Made by a program: the position numbers and the translations under genes | Shown: piece by piece, positions 10,374 to 19,900 of the stretch | Numbering within the stretch: the stretch's first letter is position 1 | Layout of the letters: each line of letters begins with the position of its first letter | Source of the DNA: Tanypteryx hageni | Taxonomy: Eukaryota > Arthropoda > Insecta > Odonata > Petaluridae | Assembly (NCBI GenBank): GCA_028673005.1 | Contig: CM054120.1 | Span: 56,666,057 to 56,730,056, forward strand | DNA length: 64,000 nucleotides | Reading direction: 5' to 3' | The notes under the pieces: model-generated | The model's input: the letters and a program-made list of their open reading frames with translations, nothing else | Told to the model about the DNA's origin: nothing | The model's database searches: none

Positions 10374-10512
10374 GATCTCATTTCATCTCCTGAAATGCAG
10401 ACTGCAACGTCTGCGAAACGTCGAGAGCCAGAAATGCCGCCAACGCAGCGAAACCCGAAAACTTCCACCAGCATTCAGCAACGCTTCGAAAGCCTTCAAC
10501 TCAAATTTCTAT
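10374..10512 (+). repeat. PLE pLTR fragment at the end of the first module
   Basis: pLTR piece with the hammerhead-like hairpin (10388-10422; two bases are missing in CTGAAATG) and the following CCAGCATTCAGCAACGCT segment. It ends abruptly at TCAACTCAAATT, where AT-rich repeat block A starts. This is the right boundary of the first J1-PLE-J2-PLE module. Confidence 0.75.
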
Positions 10513-13050
10513 ATACTCTCCTTCTTAATGTGGTTCAGACTGGAAGTGTAATGACTGCATTCACTTCGGGAAATTTCTGTGAACACCTGCGGTATAGACG
10601 CTTTAATGTCTGTCAGTAATTTTTTTAATATTCCCTAGGGTCTATTTGTCGAAATAGGGTAATCCAGGATATTCAGCTCATTTTGCTATCACTATTTGGC
10701 ACAGGTCGGACGAATATCATTTTTATCTCAATTTCTGCAGCATCACCAAATGTATCACCATTACTATTGTCATAATTATTTAAGATAGATTTCAATTTTC
10801 CAATCATTATGAAATTTTTTATAGTTCACCGTGTGACCGTTTTAAGTATCATCCAGTAGAAGTTTTTCTCCACTCTTGGCGAACGAAGTCTGAATATATT
10901 TCTATCTTATACATCGAGCCCATTGGCATGTCATAAACAAAATAGATTTCCTCATAACTAACAGGGAAACAGTGAAAATGTTTAAATTTGGATAAATATC
11001 CCACTACCTTTTTCCGAAAGTTTTGCTATCTCAAGTTCTTCTGAAGAAGATGGAAGGTGGTGAACTCCCTTGTTTCATATTGCAACATTTAACTAACTGC
11101 ATCATAAAGATTTTGTATCAGTTTTACTGATACATAGCAATATTTCTGACATTATGTAACGTATTCTACATTTCTTTATTAGAGCGGTTAAGGTTTAAAC
11201 CTTTTACATAGCGGCTAGCTTTGCTAATTACATTTCTTTCGAACTTTTCATTAGAGTTTCCAAGTATAATTCTGTTTTGTTTTGTTTCTTTATAATTTAC
11301 TCCACGACTAAGTGTTCCTACCCGCATTATACTTGTTCACCATCTGTAGGACTTGGTGTATTTTCCATAATGTGATTTTCGGCTTTCTTTCATGAGAAAT
11401 TTTATCAATATTTCCAAGAAAATGTTTACACATAATGGGTATTTATTAATAAGTCCATATGTTTTGCAGTATATCCTGAAATAATACATTAAAATTCTTC
11501 ATATTCCATTCGCATTCTCGGTAAGAGCAATCCCTTTTTCATTGCGTATTGCTTTGTTAACTCCAGTTAATTCAGAGGTTTCATTATACATTCAAATTAT
11601 AATTCCGTTTTGATTATGGTATATCTTTATTATTTCCTCCGCCATTAATGGTCTAACTCCAAACATTATTAAGTCCCATGTGCAGCACTGTGTTTTTTCC
11701 GTTATGTGATTTTCGTCCATCTTGCCTTAGTAATTTGATCAATATCTCCAAGAATATATTAGTACCAAATTAGTAATTATCATAAGTATCAAATTTCATA
11801 TGCTTTATTGTATATACTGAACCTACCACTTGTTCAGCATCGATTAAAAAGACACTGAAATTCTTAATATTCCATTCGCATTCTCGCATACTACGTGGGC
11901 CGGACTAATTATATTTCTGTTGTTTCTTTACTTATAATCAACCGGTTTCATTAACTGTATCATAGCTATTTTTGTCCTGTGTTTTCTGAATAAATAGCGA
12001 TACATAAATGCTAGATAAAAGTGTGACTTGCCTCAAAGATTGTCTTTATGTCGATATATCTCATAGTAACTAGAGCGGGCGTAGCATTAATTTTTTTAAT
12101 TGCGGCTCGTATTGTTAATTAAAATTGTTTTAGAGGGTTCATTAGACTTTCAAATTTTGATTTGGACTTCGATTAGAGTATATCTTTAACAATTTTTCCT
12201 CTTTTAATCTTCTTAACTCAAATTTTCTTGTGTTCCGCGTGCAGCACTATGTGCATTTTCCGTTATGTGATTTTTTCCCTCTTTCTTTGGAAATTTCATC
12301 AGTATTTCCAATATATAATGGGATATAATTTTGTATCTCCACCATAATTCCTGCAGCATCAGCTGAAGTATCATAATCCCATTTGTCCTAATTTTTCAGG
12401 ATTGATTGCAATATACCAAATTCTATTATATATTTTTCCATATTACCTAAGTCACTGTGTGACCGTTTCGATTATTATAATTTAGATGATTTTCCATTCA
12501 TGTAGCGCGATCCATAAATCTATTTTATGGAATTATTTCGGGCCCATTGTCTTGTCATAATTAATACTTATTTTCTCATTTCTATCAGTAAAACACTGCT
12601 ATCTAAATACTCAACGTCCTTTATATGTGCTATAATTATTTATTCTGCACATTTCACTATCTCAAATTCCTATCACAATGCTGGATTATTCTGTTGTCCG
12701 TTATCTTATGTCTCAATAGCTCCATAAATTATATCAAATTATTCTTGTCGTCTGTTATCGAATAATTAGCGACTTCCCACACATTATGTAATGTGTTTTT
12801 CTCTTGTCCGTGATCAATGTATTTTCATCTTGAAAGTTTCTCTTTATATGAACATACCTAAAACTGACTAAAGTGGTTTGATTATTACCATTTCATTGCG
12901 AGTCGCTTTGTTAATTACAATATTTTTCATAGATTAAATTAGAGATTGAATAATAATTCGATTTCGAGTAGAGTTTATCATTTTTATATTTTCCACTATT
13001 TAGTGATCTTACCGCAAACTTTCTGTTGTCCCCCTTCCGTTAAGGGGGAA
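10513..13050. repeat. AT-rich diverged tandem repeat, block A
   Basis: No coding region is seen in this 2.5-kb stretch. It consists of old, diverged copies of one AT-rich unit. Recurrent segments: CATTGCGAGTCGCTTTGTTAA-like (about 11200, 11540, 12100, 12890), CCGTTATGTGATTTTC-like (about 11365, 11700, 12255), GTGTGACCGTTT (about 10832 and 12455), and GAGCCCATTGGCATGTCATAA / GGGCCCATTGTCTTGTCATAA (about 10915 and 12540). The same words in the same order are found in block B at 52.53-53.87 kb. Nature unknown: an old satellite or a tandemly arranged element remnant. Confidence 0.65.
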
Positions 13051-13690
13051 GAATATTCCCGCAGAACCTCTGTTTATCTTAACGGGCGACCAATGGGCAA
13101 GGAGACAACCTAGTAAAAAACTTACAGTATGCTAAGGGTAGCACTAAGATAGTACGTGGTTTTGCTATTCGACTCAAATTATTGCATCTGGCTATATATC
13201 TACTAGCCTGTTTCCCGTAAGTAAAGTCCTGTAAGGTGTAGAATAGGAACATTGTAGTTGATCCACCTGTAGCTCGTCTGTGTTCCTGATGCTTGAGATA
13301 CGTTCTCCGAAGCAACGCATCGAATACTAGCCATATCTGAATAATCGGCTTGGCGTCACCTTTCCATGTTCAGATTGGCGAGAGTTGAGGCTGTGGGGGT
13401 CCTTGTATGTGTGTCGAATTTTGAAGGGATTTTGAGATCCATTGCAAAGGCGATCTTACCTGAATCAGACCAGATTGGAAGTGCTATATCGTCCTGGTTA
13501 ACATTTGCAACCTCACCATTTTGTGGTGATGTGTCACTTTTCTGACTCCAGGTTGTGTGGAGGCCGGTAAATGAAAACACATTTTTTCTTTATGGCGGAA
13601 AGTCTTTCTTCTCCCCATAAAGTATCTCATCCTATCCAGACAGATAATTATTTTGAACATATCACTCCTAAAGTTTATACCGGTGAAAAT
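13051..13690. other. Unidentified stretch between block A and J3
   Basis: Moderately AT-rich DNA with short open frames on the minus strand at 13079-13315 and 13356-13714, which overlap each other and match no family that I recognise. CCCCCTTCCGTTAAGGGGG at 13030-13048 is a small inverted repeat at its left edge. It could be an old retroelement 5' region or unrelated DNA; I see nothing that decides this. Confidence 0.35.
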
Positions 13691-13697
13691 GGAGAAA

Positions 13698-14553
13698 CAT
13701 AAAACTCTCAACACTTAATAGGGAGTCATAACTAATTATGACCTTATGTATGTGTATGTCGAGGAATGCAAGAGGGAAATGGCCTCACAGATGGTCATTG
13801 ATGGGAAAAGGTTTATAAGCAAGAGAAATGGTGGTGCCAATAATACCACCTTAATGATACTTACATTCTCCCTTGATAAGCTGCCCGAGAAGTTCAAGGT
13901 TGGTTATGTGGTCTGCCCAGTTCGGTCCAATATACCCAGCCCTATGTGCTGCTTACAGTACAGCACATTTGTCCATGTTGAATGGGCAAAGCAATACACC
14001 CCAATGCAATCGGTAAAAGAACGATGGAGTATAATTCCCTGAGGCTGTATCGTGCAAGAACTGTAAAGGCCATCACCTGGCAAAATACCGTAACTTCAAT
14101 AAGAGAAAAAGATCATGGATATAAAGACCTTAGAGAAGATGCCTTCTTTTGTTGCTCGAAAAAAATACAAAACACTTGTTGCTCCAGTCTTCTCAAGATC
14201 ATTTTCGTTTTTGGCAGTCACCCCATTAAGAAGAGTAGCATCGCTACTCAGACAGATGAGGTCTCACAGACAAATCAAAGAAATCAGAACAAAAAGAAAA
14301 TAATACCGAAGAAAATAAAGCAAAATAAAATGCTGAAGTTAAGGCCAAAAAAAAGGACGGAATTCCCATGGAACTGAATAAGTCATCAAGTAGAAATATG
14401 GGAGGGAGACCAGACAAAACACCCTCGCACGAGCCCTCCCGCACACTTTACCAAAGGAAGGAAATGATGGAGGAAGACATGTATTTCGATGCATTGATGA
14501 AGCGTTTCCTTCAAACTCCGCAGAACAAATGGGTGAATGTCAAAACCAAGTGA
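13698..14553 (+). pseudogene. J3 ORF1: gag-like remnant with decayed zinc knuckles
   Basis: ILTFSLDKLPEKFKVGYVVCPVRSNIPSPMCC... (frame of 13746-14042) follows the pattern of the region just before the zinc knuckles in Jockey/I-type gag proteins (LPEKxKxGYxxxPVRxxIPxPxRCxxCQxFGH). The first knuckle is decayed (CCLQYSTFVHVEWAKQ). A second survives in another frame near 14052-14100 as CKNCKGHHLAKYRN (CCHC-like, last Cys replaced). A Lys-rich tail and a final piece MELNKSSSRNMGGRPDKTPS (14368-14553) complete it. Several frameshifts. Confidence 0.55.
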
Positions 14554-14574
14554 TAAAAGAAAAGCTACTAGCAT

Positions 14575-15162
14575 GGACAATTTAAATTCATTAATAGACC
14601 TTTATGTTTTTAGCCATTCAATGGAACTGCAATGATTTTCATAGACACAGAGAAGAGATAAAGAATTTAATATTTCAATAACCCTGCTTACGTATATTAC
14701 AGGAATCGCATTTTAAAAGAAATCACTAAAGGAAAATTAAAGTTTTAATGATTTTTAGAGCAGACGACCTAGGCGGCAACAGGGTTCAAGGATGAGTGGC
14801 TGTAGTCATAAGAGATGGGTATATCTCTCGTAGGTAGACTTGCAGACATCTTTTTAGGAAGTTGCAGTCACGGTAGCCACTCAAGAAGAAAAAACATGTT
14901 GTAATATATATCTCTCAGAATGGGCATCTGTAAACAAGAGTAACCCGGAAGATCTTTTCAACCATTTACCTCAGCCCTTCGTGTTGCTAGGGGAATATAA
15001 TGCTAACATAATCCTCTGGGGAGACACGATTGGTTATAAAATGACAACGTATCTTTTAAATGCGTTTTTAGATGATTTTAATCTGATTTTGCGGAACAAC
15101 CAAGAAAAAAGTGTTTCAACTATTTTAATTGAGAATACTTTTCAATTGACCTTTTTATGACC
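14575..15162 (+). pseudogene. J3 ORF2 remnant: endonuclease N-terminal part
   Basis: Relic of an apurinic-type endonuclease: AIQWNCND (about 14613-14636) corresponds to the QWNxNG start, then RHREEIKNLI and LQESHFK (about 14698-14718), and after frameshifts HLPQPFVLLGEYNANIILWGD (about 14963-15025), the LGDFNAHxxLWG motif with the catalytic Asp changed to Glu. Many stops. Function lost. Confidence 0.6.
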
Positions 15163-15199
15163 ACGAGCACTATAGCTCTACTGTTCTCTCTGACTGTTC

Positions 15200-16330
15200 A
15201 CCCAGATATCTTAGGAAGCGGTGCCTTGGATCCCGACACAGTGTCCTATTTCACCACCAGGGACGTCGTCGTGGTCATCAAGGGGCCCATCCTAAAGAAG
15301 GCCCTGCCGAAGACGTGATCTCGAACGAGTTTATTCGCCAGCTACCCGTAGCAGCCCTTGAGCTCCTGGCACAAATCTACTCCGGATGCATGAGGAGCTC
15401 GCACTTTCCAGCCATGTGGAAACGGTCTAAGGTGATCTGCATCCCAAAGAAGCCGGACAGAAAGCTGTATCCCGGTGATATTCGCTCCACATTGCTGCGG
15501 GCGGGCTTCGGTAAATCTTCGAGAGGCTGCTGCTGCCGTTCCTCCGATAGCACATACGCGAGGAACAACACCTCCCAGCCGAGCAGTTCAGATCCAGAGA
15601 AGGTCACTCTACGATTCACCAACTGGCTACAGTGACCGCCTTCATCATCGACGCCATTAACATAAAGAACAAAGGCAAGGGCCTTCTCCGATAGCTGGAA
15701 GACCTTCGACCGCGTGTGGCATGGGGAACTCATGTTGTAGATGACTCGAATCAAGTTCTCAGCTTGGATTATTTTCCTCGTGGAATCTTACGACCAGGAC
15801 GAGGACCTCCGTGTGCAGTGGCTCAAGGACGGGTCGGAAGGTCAGGGATCTGTACTGGGGTTGACGCTGCTCAACATGTTCACCCACGACGTACCACGGG
15901 ACCATGGATGGAATGCTTAATTGGGCCTCTATGCTGACGTCGCTGCGGTCCTTAGCTGATCCTCGAAAAAGTATTCAGCGGCGCTGGGTTTGCAGGAGGG
16001 AGTGGACAATCTAGTCTCATGGTATCGTCAGCGGCGGATCGTCGTCAATCCTTAGAAGACGAAGGCCATCGTCTACCACCCTGGGTTCGGGACTCCGCCT
16101 GGAGTTGACGGCGATGAGGAACACTGTCCCGTGGGAGCAGCAGGTGGTTTACCTAGGAATCCAGCTGGATGGGAAGCTGCTCCGGAGGACGCTGGGGTAG
16201 CGGCTATGGCTGAAGGGACTTGCGGCGATGATGAGATTTCGGCATCTACTGCTGTCCAGAAGCTTCAGCATGGAGACGAAGAGGAGGGTGTATTTGACGG
16301 GCGTGTTTCCGGGCATAAGGTACGCCTAGG
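15200..16330 (+). pseudogene. J4 reverse transcriptase remnant
   Basis: Frameshifted RT of Jockey type. AEDVISNEFIRQLPVAALEL (about 15306-15366) matches the DGISNEILKxLP segment, then SSHFPAMWKRSKVICIPKKP (15390-15450), frameshifted AGFGK..E, AEQFRSREG, GSVLG in motif B, and GLYADVAAVLS (about 15927-15958) for motif C, where Val replaces the second Asp of YADD. SWYRQRRIVVNP and a cysteine-poor, Gly-rich C-terminal part follow to about 16330. No continuous frame survives. Confidence 0.65.
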
Positions 16331-16374
16331 CGGTATGGTTGGTTTTCGCCAAGTGTACGTTCTGCAGCATATTT

Positions 16375-16446
16375 ACATTTTTGACAATTTATCGAGTTTC
16401 CCATCAGTTCATCGTGTTTGCCAGAGGTTTTAGTGTTCGAGCTCTA
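16375..16446. repeat. R60 repeat, copy 1
   Basis: TTTTTGACAATTTATCGAGT...CGTGTTTGCCAGAGGTTTT. The same segment occurs at about 17627-17680 and 19180-19250, in the same orientation. Read on the minus strand, this copy starts ATGGGAAACTCGATAAATTG, alignable with the start of the zinc-finger ORF. It may be a shared LTR or leader segment. Confidence 0.55.
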
Positions 16447-16788
16447 TCAATCCACAACCTCCGCCGAGTGAGAGAGTGAGAAATTGACGGAGTGAAGGGG
16501 GAGAATGAGAAAGGACTCAGACACGAGCACACCTGATCTGCGGCCCGGCGAATGATTACCCATTGAGTCGAATTCTGTCCTTATCATTTGTGCATCCTCA
16601 AGTACACATTTCCTCTAAGTATTGTACTATATTTCAGCATTGTATTATTATACTGCAAAATAATTGTTAGTATATTTCTTGTCATTTTGCCAGTATATTG
16701 TTATGATTTCTTGTTGGCAGCAGCAGTGTTACCAAAGGGGTATCGTATCGTTTAACTATTTTCAAGTACTTTAGGATGCTGGAACACA

Positions 16789-17100
16789 TCAATCCTTATT
16801 TTCATAATTTCTTATGCAAAATTCGTGTTCCAATAACACAATATCACCTTACATGAATTAATTTAAAATAGCATCAATGTAACTGTGTTTACTGCATATA
16901 GAGAATGTACAAAATTCGTTTATGTGAGAAATTCTTATAAACCTATAAAGTAACTAAATATATTCTCTAACAAAATATGTAAAATAATCATATGGTAGAA
17001 TGGCCAGGTAGACTTCATTGGACACAGTTCCTACTTTTAAAATATAAACTGCAATTTATAGAATACTTTTCATTATAATAATCAAAACAATATCTCATAC
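16789..17100. other. AT-rich gene-free spacer
   Basis: Between the J4 3' end and the zinc-finger pseudogene. Low-complexity AT-rich sequence; I see no coding frame, RNA gene or clear repeat. Confidence 0.5.
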
Positions 17101-17654
17101 TCATTTTGCATGCTTGGAACCTCTTTTGTGATGCTTATTAAGGTAGTGTTTGCAGGAAAACATCTTGGGACACATCACATGAAAACAGTTTATCATTTGA
17201 GTGAAATGATATGTCTGACTAAGTCAGTATGTCTCCTAAATACATTGTTGCACAATTTGCAAGAGTAAGAATTTTCTCCTGTGTGGAATTTAATGTGAAT
17301 GACAAGGTTTTCCTTTCCTGTGTAACTATTTCCGCATAAATCACAAGCATACAACCGTTCTCCAGTGTGCACCAACATGTGCCTACTGAGACTAAAATAA
17401 TCGAAAATCCTCTTTTTGCAAACACTGCACTCATGTGGCTTCACTCTCTTATGCCTCATTATATGTTTCATCAAATTACTTTTAAAAGCACATATTTTTC
17501 CGCAAATGTCACACACCCACTTTTTATCTTCAAAATGAGATTTTCGATTCCGCAACCAAGCCTTAAATTTCTCAAATATCTTATTGAATTTCTCATAATC
17601 ACACACCCATTTCCCATCGTGTGCAGATTTTTGACAGTTTTTCGAGTTTACCAT
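17101..17654 (-). pseudogene. C2H2 zinc-finger protein gene, frameshifted
   Basis: Minus-strand ORF starting ATG at 17654 (MVNSKNCQKSAHDGKW) with a charged N-terminal region and then C2H2 fingers joined by short linkers: WVCDICGKICAFKSNLMKHI, HECSVCKKRIFDYFSLSRHM, YACDLCGNSYTGKENLVIHI and YSCKLCNNVFRRHTDLVRHI. HTGER/HTGEN linkers follow fingers 2 and 3. The open frame stops at 17193-17195 inside finger 4's last His spacing. In the next frames a fifth finger (FSCDV..PKMFSCKHYLNKH) continues to a stop at 17101-17103, so one or two indels truncated a five-finger protein. C2H2 proteins usually bind DNA in the nucleus. Whether this was a host gene or cargo of a mobile element is open: its first codons coincide with the R60 repeat. 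Confidence 0.75.
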
Positions 17655-17680
17655 AAGTATTTCGTGTTCGTGTTCTCTTT
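17627..17680. repeat. R60 repeat, copy 2 (overlaps the zinc-finger start)
   Basis: ATTTTTGACAGTTTTTCGAG...TTCGTGTTCGTGTTC. It encodes, on the minus strand, the first residues of the zinc-finger ORF and lies directly before the Gypsy pol fragment. Confidence 0.5.
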
Positions 17681-17714
17681 GTGGATGCTAGCAATATTGC
17701 TTTGGGAGACACTC

Positions 17715-18780
17715 TCAATCAGCTGATTGACGGTAATTCTCGTTTATACACTTATGAATTGGAATGTATGGCCTGTTGCTTTGCAACTCAAAAGTTTAAG
17801 CCATAACTGCAGGCTAGACCATTTCATTTTTATACTAATATTGCTGCTCTCACCTGGCTGTTTAATCACCCTAAACAATTAGGGAAATTTGGTCGCATGG
17901 TTTTAAAACTTTCTTGTTTTTGTTTCACAATTCACCATGTTTCTGCTTCTAAAAATAGGGCTGCTGATTGCTTGTCACGGGTTATAATCTAGGATCATCA
18001 TTCTGATGCAACCCCCGTTGAAATTTCTTGTCTATTGAAACTTGTACCATTGTCCCTCACTAATATTCGCCATCATCAGGCTTCGGACAGAGACATTTGC
18101 AAAATAATAGAGCAAATCAGATCAGGGAAAACCATTCCGAATTATTCTTTGCAAGGCGACTTATTGCGTCGCCATTCCCTGGGCTCTAAGAAGCCTCGAG
18201 TTGTAATTCCTCTTGCTTTAATATAGATGATCTTCCAATATTTTTATATTTCTCCTATTGGTGGTCATCTAGTCAGTGCAATGACTTGTGATAAAATCTC
18301 CCGTGAATTTTGGTGGTTGGATATGAGAGCAGATATTTCAACAAAAGTTAAAAACTGTCATGATTGTCAAATAAATAAACCCAGAAATTGTCTACCTCCT
18401 GGTCGTCAATCAGCTAAATTCTCGACTTATCCCTGCGAAAGAATATTTATTGATTTTGTCGGTCCATTGCCTAGGAGTAAATTTGGTCATGCCTATGCCT
18501 TAACCATAATTGATGGTTTTAATAAATTTGTAATTATTCAACCGGTTAGAGACTCAACAAGTAAAGCTGTTGTTGATATCCTAACCAGGCTAGTATTTTC
18601 TAAATTTGGGGTTCCCAAATATATTGTTTCAGATAACGCTTCCTCTTTCAAATCCAAATTATTTTATGACATGTGTGTTAGCCCAGGGATTAAACATTAC
18701 CACGGTTAATGTACTCCAGCCACAATTGAGCTAGGATACTTTAAAATGTTTATTTTTGTAATATGTATCTATGTACTATC
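17715..18780 (+). pseudogene. Gypsy pol fragment: RNase H end and integrase
   Basis: First frame: YTYELECMACCFATQKFKP, then ALTWLFNHPKQLGKFGRMVL and SKNRAADCLSRV, the C-terminal half of a Ty3/Gypsy RNase H. Stops occur near 17803 and 17989. After a spacer, 18227-18709 encodes integrase: GGHLVSAMTCDKISREFWW followed by CHDCQINKP (HHCC zinc-binding type), then IDFVGPLP (first catalytic Asp at about 18455) and IVSDNASSFKSK (second Asp at about 18632). The frame is broken at KHYHG (18704-18709), and the final catalytic Glu region is not recognisable. Plus strand, like the neighbouring retroelements. Confidence 0.85.
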
Positions 18781-19090
18781 TTTCACAGTGATTTTATTTA
18801 ATTTTTTTTATATTCTGTGAATTTCATGGCAATCTACTTAAACAATGTGAGGCAAGTCAAATCTGTTTAGTACTCCAAATATTACCTCTCTCATGCATTT
18901 TCATAACGGTCGGACAATGCCAGGGTAGGCATTCCATTTTTTTTCCTCGTTCTCATCTAATAGTTGCTATTAATTTTAAATTTTGCCCTGCTGGCAAATA
19001 CTATTTTCTTACTAATTTGTAAATTTGTAATAATTATATTGTGTTAATGTACCTTGGAACCTTTGTGATTATTTTGGATTCTAATACTGT
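18781..19090. other. AT-rich stretch between integrase remnant and polypurine tract
   Basis: No coding frame of note. By position it is the decayed 3' end of Gypsy pol and non-coding leader to the 3' LTR. Confidence 0.45.
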
Positions 19091-19106
19091 GCTTCAAGAT
19101 GGGGAG

Positions 19107-19433
19107 TGTGATTTGTTTTGCAAAACTAAACAGTGAGTGAACACACTGAAAGTGAGAGGGCAATGTAGAATTTTTCTATTTTTGACAATTTATCGAATTC
19201 CCCTTCAGTTTTTCGTGTTCGCCAGAAGTTTATGTGTTTGAACTCTTTCCAATGGCCAACTCTAGCAAATGACGACCGCTGCCTGCGTCGCACCCTTATT
19301 CGTGGGAAGTCTTCTTTTATAGCAACAGACATTGGCCTGGAAGAGGACACTAGTAGATCGGGGGTAGAACCAATTAGCGTTCGCGAGTGCTGTGCTGGAG
19401 TGCGCTCATCGATCATCATCGGAATTGATCATT
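19107..19433 (+). repeat. Probable Gypsy 3' LTR (5' part)
   Basis: Starts TGTGATTTG right after a GATGGGGAG purine tract and contains R60 copy 3 (19180-19250). The other end is not identifiable because the J1-B element starts around 19434. No second LTR is seen in the window, so the call rests on the purine tract and the TG start. Confidence 0.45.
19180..19250. repeat. R60 repeat, copy 3
   Basis: TTTTTGACAATTTATCGAAT...CGTGTTCGCCAGAAGTTTA, closest to copy 1. On the minus strand it lacks an ATG and has a stop after the CQK-equivalent codons. Confidence 0.55.
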
Positions 19434-19900
19434 GGAATTGGATTCTGATCAGAGATCGGAATTAGGCAGGATCGGTCATTCGCGGGCTTATGGTTAGCGA
19501 TTCAACAATAACGAACTCCTCTAGCTGTTCCGTTGCTCTGGCTGGTGTTTGGAAAACTCCCCCTGGGAAGGAAGTACTGTAATCCGCTGTGGTCCAGACC
19601 AACCAGGGCCTTCTAAGCGTGACCAGGATCTACCCAGGGGTAAACCGCACGCCTCGCTGCGAGCGGAGCACCTGGGGGAACCTTGCACGGTCACACTTTC
19701 TCTCTTGCAGCGGGGGGTGGCTAACATAGGTCCACCTTCTCACCCGCACATCGTGATCTTTTGTCTATTCGGACAGGTGGCAATTGTTAGGCTAGAGAGG
19801 AAGGGCTTCAGCCCACTCCACTTTAAACCCGCTCTGCGAAATGTCGCTGCTCAGATGACCGCCGGCAAAAAAGTTACAACATAGGACGATTCCTCCTAAG

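Larger units (their letters stand above)
13690..15180 (+). mobile_element. J3: old non-LTR retrotransposon relic (ORF1 and endonuclease)
   Basis: Degenerate element of a third non-LTR family, Jockey/I-like: a gag-type ORF1 followed after a short gap by the start of an endonuclease ORF. Decay is heavier and base composition more AT-rich than in J1 and J2, so it is probably older. RT is absent: near 15180 it gives way to the GC-rich J4 RT fragment. Confidence 0.65.
15185..16788 (+). mobile_element. J4: 5'-truncated GC-rich non-LTR retrotransposon with J1-like 3' tail
   Basis: RT-coding relic that is clearly more GC-rich than its surroundings, followed by a 3' tail (about 16470-16788) alignable by eye with the J1 tail (2380-2660): TATCATTTGTG, AAGTATTGTACTATATT, GGCAGCAG, then TATCGT and TTTTCAAGTACT. 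Its coding part is distinct from J1 and J2. It ends near 16788 without poly(A). Confidence 0.7.
17690..19433 (+). mobile_element. Gypsy-type LTR retrotransposon relic (pol 3' part and probable 3' LTR)
   Basis: The RNase H end, integrase zinc-binding domain and part of the integrase core (17715-18780) are followed by an AT-rich 3' stretch and a polypurine run CAAGATGGGGAG (19095-19106) directly before TGTGATTTG, the typical boundary of a Gypsy 3' LTR. gag, protease and RT are absent. J1-B begins within or right after the LTR. Confidence 0.7.

Noticed and set aside
13079..13714. Minus-strand frames upstream of J3
   Set aside because: Short, overlapping, without recognisable domains; left as an unidentified stretch.
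17193..17654. Intact zinc-finger gene
   Set aside because: The frame ends inside finger 4, and a fifth finger continues in another frame.
19549..19884. 111-codon plus-strand frame in the J1-B 5' UTR
   Set aside because: Lies in the conserved untranslated region before the ORF1 start that matches J2 (MNVDTLLPSNIK); codon content is not conserved as protein.
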